DNA from: Synechococcales cyanobacterium PMM_0036
Lineage (GTDB): Bacteria; Cyanobacteriota; Cyanobacteriia; Elainellales; Elainellaceae
Direction of reading: 5' to 3'
Length of the DNA stretch: 6,490 nt
Assembly: GCA_949127645.1 (NCBI GenBank)
Contig: CASBQM010000478.1
Span: 1 to 6,490 of the forward strand
A program made the position numbers and the translations under genes. Below are positions 4,972 to 6,490 of this stretch, piece by piece. Numbering within the stretch: position 1 is the first letter of the stretch; each line of letters starts with the position of its first letter. The notes below the pieces were generated by a model, which saw nothing but the letters and a program-made list of their open reading frames with translations, made no database searches and had not been told where the DNA came from.

Positions 4972-6363
4972 ATGGTACAGTTGACCCCCAATCCCAGTTA
5001 TAGTTTGACCCTCCGATTACAGATTCCCAATCAGGCGGGTATGTTGGCTCATGTGATGCAGGCGATCGGCACGGCGGGTGGCAGCATCGGGCAAATCGAC
5101 CTGATTGAGCAGACGCGCAAAGAGCTGGTGCGAGATATCTCGGTCGATGCTTTCAGCACAGAACACGCGGAGCAGATTACGGAAGCGGTCAAGGCAATTG
5201 CTGACATTAAGGTTCTGAATGTCTACGATCGTACCTTCAATCTCCATCGCGGGGGCAAGATCAGCGTCCACAGCAAGATTCCGCTGAAGAATCAGGGCGA
5301 TTTAGCGATGGCATATACGCCCGGAGTGGGACGGATTTGTACTGAGATTGCCCAAAATCCAGACAAAGTTTACAGCCTGACTGTGAAAGGCAACATGGTG
5401 GCGATCGTCACTGATGGCAGCGCGGTTTTGGGTTTGGGCAATTTGGGTGCGGCGGGTGCCCTGCCCGTAATGGAGGGTAAAGCGATGCTGTTTAAGGAAT
5501 TTGCGGGTGTAGATGCGTTTCCTATTTGCTTAGCGACGCAAGATACTGACGAAATTGTTCAGACGATTAAAAATATCTCGCCTGTATTTGGCGGCATTAA
5601 TCTAGAGGATATCAGCGCTCCCCGCTGCTTTGAGATTGAGGCGCGCTTGCAGAAAGAGCTGGATATTCCGATTTTCCATGACGATCAGCATGGCACGGCG
5701 ATCGTTAGCTTGGCGGCGTTGTTTAATGCCCTCAAGGTGGTTGAGAAGTCGATGACGGATATCAAGATTGTGATCAACGGCGCGGGGGCGGCGGGGGTAG
5801 CGATCGCCAGACTGCTGCAAAAGGCGGGTGCAGCGCATATTGTCATGTGTGACTCGCGCGGCATTTTGTCTACGAGTCGCACGGATTTGAATAGCCAAAA
5901 GCTGGAATTTGCGGTGGCACAGAGCGGCGGACTTGCCGATGCGATGGCGGGTGCGGATATATTTCTGGGGGTAAGCGCTCCGGGAGTTGTTTCGCCAGAA
6001 ATGGTGCGATCGATGGCGGCAAAGCCGATCGTGTTTGCGATGGCGAATCCGGTGCCAGAAATTCAGCCGGAGCTGATTGTGGGCGATGTGGCGGTGATGG
6101 CGACGGGTCGTAGCGATTATGCCAACCAAATTAATAATGTGCTGGCGTTTCCAGGTATTTTTCGGGGGGCGCTAGACTGTCGCGCTAAAACGATGACGAC
6201 TTCGATGTTTTTGGAGGCGGCAATGGCGATCGCGTCTCTCGTCAAGCCTAGTGATCTGGACGCTGAACATATTGTGCCTTCGGTGTTTGATGAGCGGGTT
6301 GCGCCGACGGTGGCGGCGGCGGTGCAGCGGGCGGCTCGGGCGGATGGGGTGGCTGGAAATTAG
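4972..6363 (+). CDS. ACT-domain NAD(P)-dependent malic enzyme
   Basis: This cytoplasmic enzyme of 463 residues oxidatively decarboxylates malate to pyruvate and CO2 with reduction of NAD or NADP. Residues about 10-85 form an ACT domain (SLTLRLQIPNQAGMLAHVMQ), a likely allosteric amino-acid-binding module. The catalytic part carries the tyrosine in AYTPGVG (Y115), the lysine in MEGKAM (K170), the metal-binding acids in LEDISAPRCFEIE (E212, D213) and FHDDQHGTA (D237, D238), and NNVLAFPGIF (388-397). The dinucleotide-binding loop is GAGAAG (270-275). D294 in CDSRG, at the end of the second Rossmann strand, favours NAD over NADP, though that is not decisive. It appears complete and active. Its own NtcA-type promoter suggests induction when nitrogen is short, where it would supply pyruvate, CO2 and reductant. 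It is a single transcription unit as far as the window shows. Confidence 0.95.
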   Translation: MVQLTPNPSYSLTLRLQIPNQAGMLAHVMQAIGTAGGSIGQIDLIEQTRKELVRDISVDAFSTEHAEQITEAVKAIADIKVLNVYDRTFNLHRGGKISVHSKIPLKNQGDLAMAYTPGVGRICTEIAQNPDKVYSLTVKGNMVAIVTDGSAVLGLGNLGAAGALPVMEGKAMLFKEFAGVDAFPICLATQDTDEIVQTIKNISPVFGGINLEDISAPRCFEIEARLQKELDIPIFHDDQHGTAIVSLAALFNALKVVEKSMTDIKIVINGAGAAGVAIARLLQKAGAAHIVMCDSRGILSTSRTDLNSQKLEFAVAQSGGLADAMAGADIFLGVSAPGVVSPEMVRSMAAKPIVFAMANPVPEIQPELIVGDVAVMATGRSDYANQINNVLAFPGIFRGALDCRAKTMTTSMFLEAAMAIASLVKPSDLDAEHIVPSVFDERVAPTVAAAVQRAARADGVAGN

Positions 6364-6364
6364 C

Positions 6365-6409
6365 TTGTTCTATCTGAGGTTGTTCTATCTGAGGTTGTTT
6401 AGTCTGGGG
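6365..6409. repeat. 15-base tandem repeat just after the malic enzyme stop
   Basis: TTGTTCTATCTGAGG occurs at 6365-6379 and 6380-6394 without a mismatch, followed by the decayed copy TTGTTTAGTCTGGGG (6395-6409, 11 of 15). A fourth, weaker unit may begin at 6410 with TTGTTTGGG. The array starts one base after the stop codon. Confidence 0.85.
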
Positions 6410-6427
6410 TTGTTTGGGATGGCGTAA

Positions 6428-6469
6428 GCTGCTGGGAAGCAGCCGAACAGCCTTGGGGGTCTCCCCCAA
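6428..6469 (+). terminator. Paired hairpins, possible terminator of the malic enzyme
   Basis: GCTGCT (6428-6433) and AGCAGC (6438-6443) form a 6-base stem with the GNRA-type loop GGGA. TTGGGGG (6453-6459) and CCCCCAA (6463-6469) form a 7-base stem with loop TCT. CCCC and GGGG at about 6472-6483 may give a third. No T-run follows, so termination would have to be non-classical. The cluster could instead be the edge of a repeat element that continues past the window. Confidence 0.35.
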
Positions 6470-6490
6470 ACCCCCGGCAGGGGACGAAGC

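Noticed and set aside
5602..6129. A 175-codon open frame on the minus strand inside the malic enzyme
   Set aside because: It is antisense to a well-conserved catalytic region, rich in R and H as expected of a complementary frame, and shows no domain pattern.
903..6233. The nine GCGATCGC sites as regulatory elements
   Set aside because: HIP1 is spread through coding and non-coding DNA across cyanobacterial genomes; here it serves as a lineage marker only.
6365..6409. Repeat array considered as a CRISPR remnant
   Set aside because: The units abut with no spacers and are only 15 bases long; the same applies to the other tandem arrays here.
6248..6469. A proline-rich minus-strand frame with PQIEQ repeats
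   Set aside because: The proline runs are the complement of the GC-rich malic enzyme end, and the PQIEQ repeats are just the 15-base DNA array read in frame.

Overview
The window is from a cyanobacterial chromosome. The 8-base HIP1 palindrome GCGATCGC, typical of cyanobacteria, occurs exactly nine times in 6.5 kb (starts at 903, 3120, 3235, 3577, 3685, 3931, 4964, 5800 and 6226), against about 0.1 expected by chance. An NtcA-type promoter, cyanobacterial-style protein families and a small terminal-inverted-repeat element all fit. The genus cannot be named from the sequence; a filamentous or Leptolyngbya-like lineage is only a guess.

Layout. Bases 1-284 are non-coding upstream sequence with short direct repeats and no promoter I can defend. 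Bases 285-1946 (+) encode a three-part signalling protein: response-regulator receiver, GAF-like domain and SpoIIE/RsbU-type PP2C phosphatase. Three bases later, 1950-2384 (+) encodes an RsbW/SpoIIAB-like ATP-binding protein. Together they look like the phosphatase and kinase/anti-sigma halves of a partner-switching pathway; the STAS-domain substrate is not in the window. The pair converges, with a 25-base gap, on 2410-4044 (-), an ATP-grasp protein resembling the cyanobacterial 'peptide ligase PGM1-related' family. Upstream of it is a 311-base gap (4045-4355) holding a 15-base tandem repeat and a 166-base non-coding MITE-like element with inverted termini and an 8-base target duplication. Then come a small SRPBCC-fold protein (4356-4793, -), a 178-base divergent control region, and an ACT-domain malic enzyme (4972-6363, +). 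The right end (6364-6490) has another 15-base tandem repeat and a cluster of hairpins.

Best findings. (1) The malic enzyme has a textbook NtcA-activated promoter, GTA-N8-TAC, 22 bases, then TAN3T, tying malate decarboxylation to nitrogen/carbon status; the same palindrome is placed so that it could also serve the divergent SRPBCC gene. (2) The MITE insertion can be read base by base: removing it and one target copy restores a third partial unit of the local 15-base repeat. (3) Perfect or near-perfect tandem duplications of 15-16 bases occur at four separate gene borders, which suggests a recurring local process. I see no gene set that clearly forms a wholly new system. The least understood items are the orphan ATP-grasp ligase, the recurrent 15-base duplications and the bidirectional control region.
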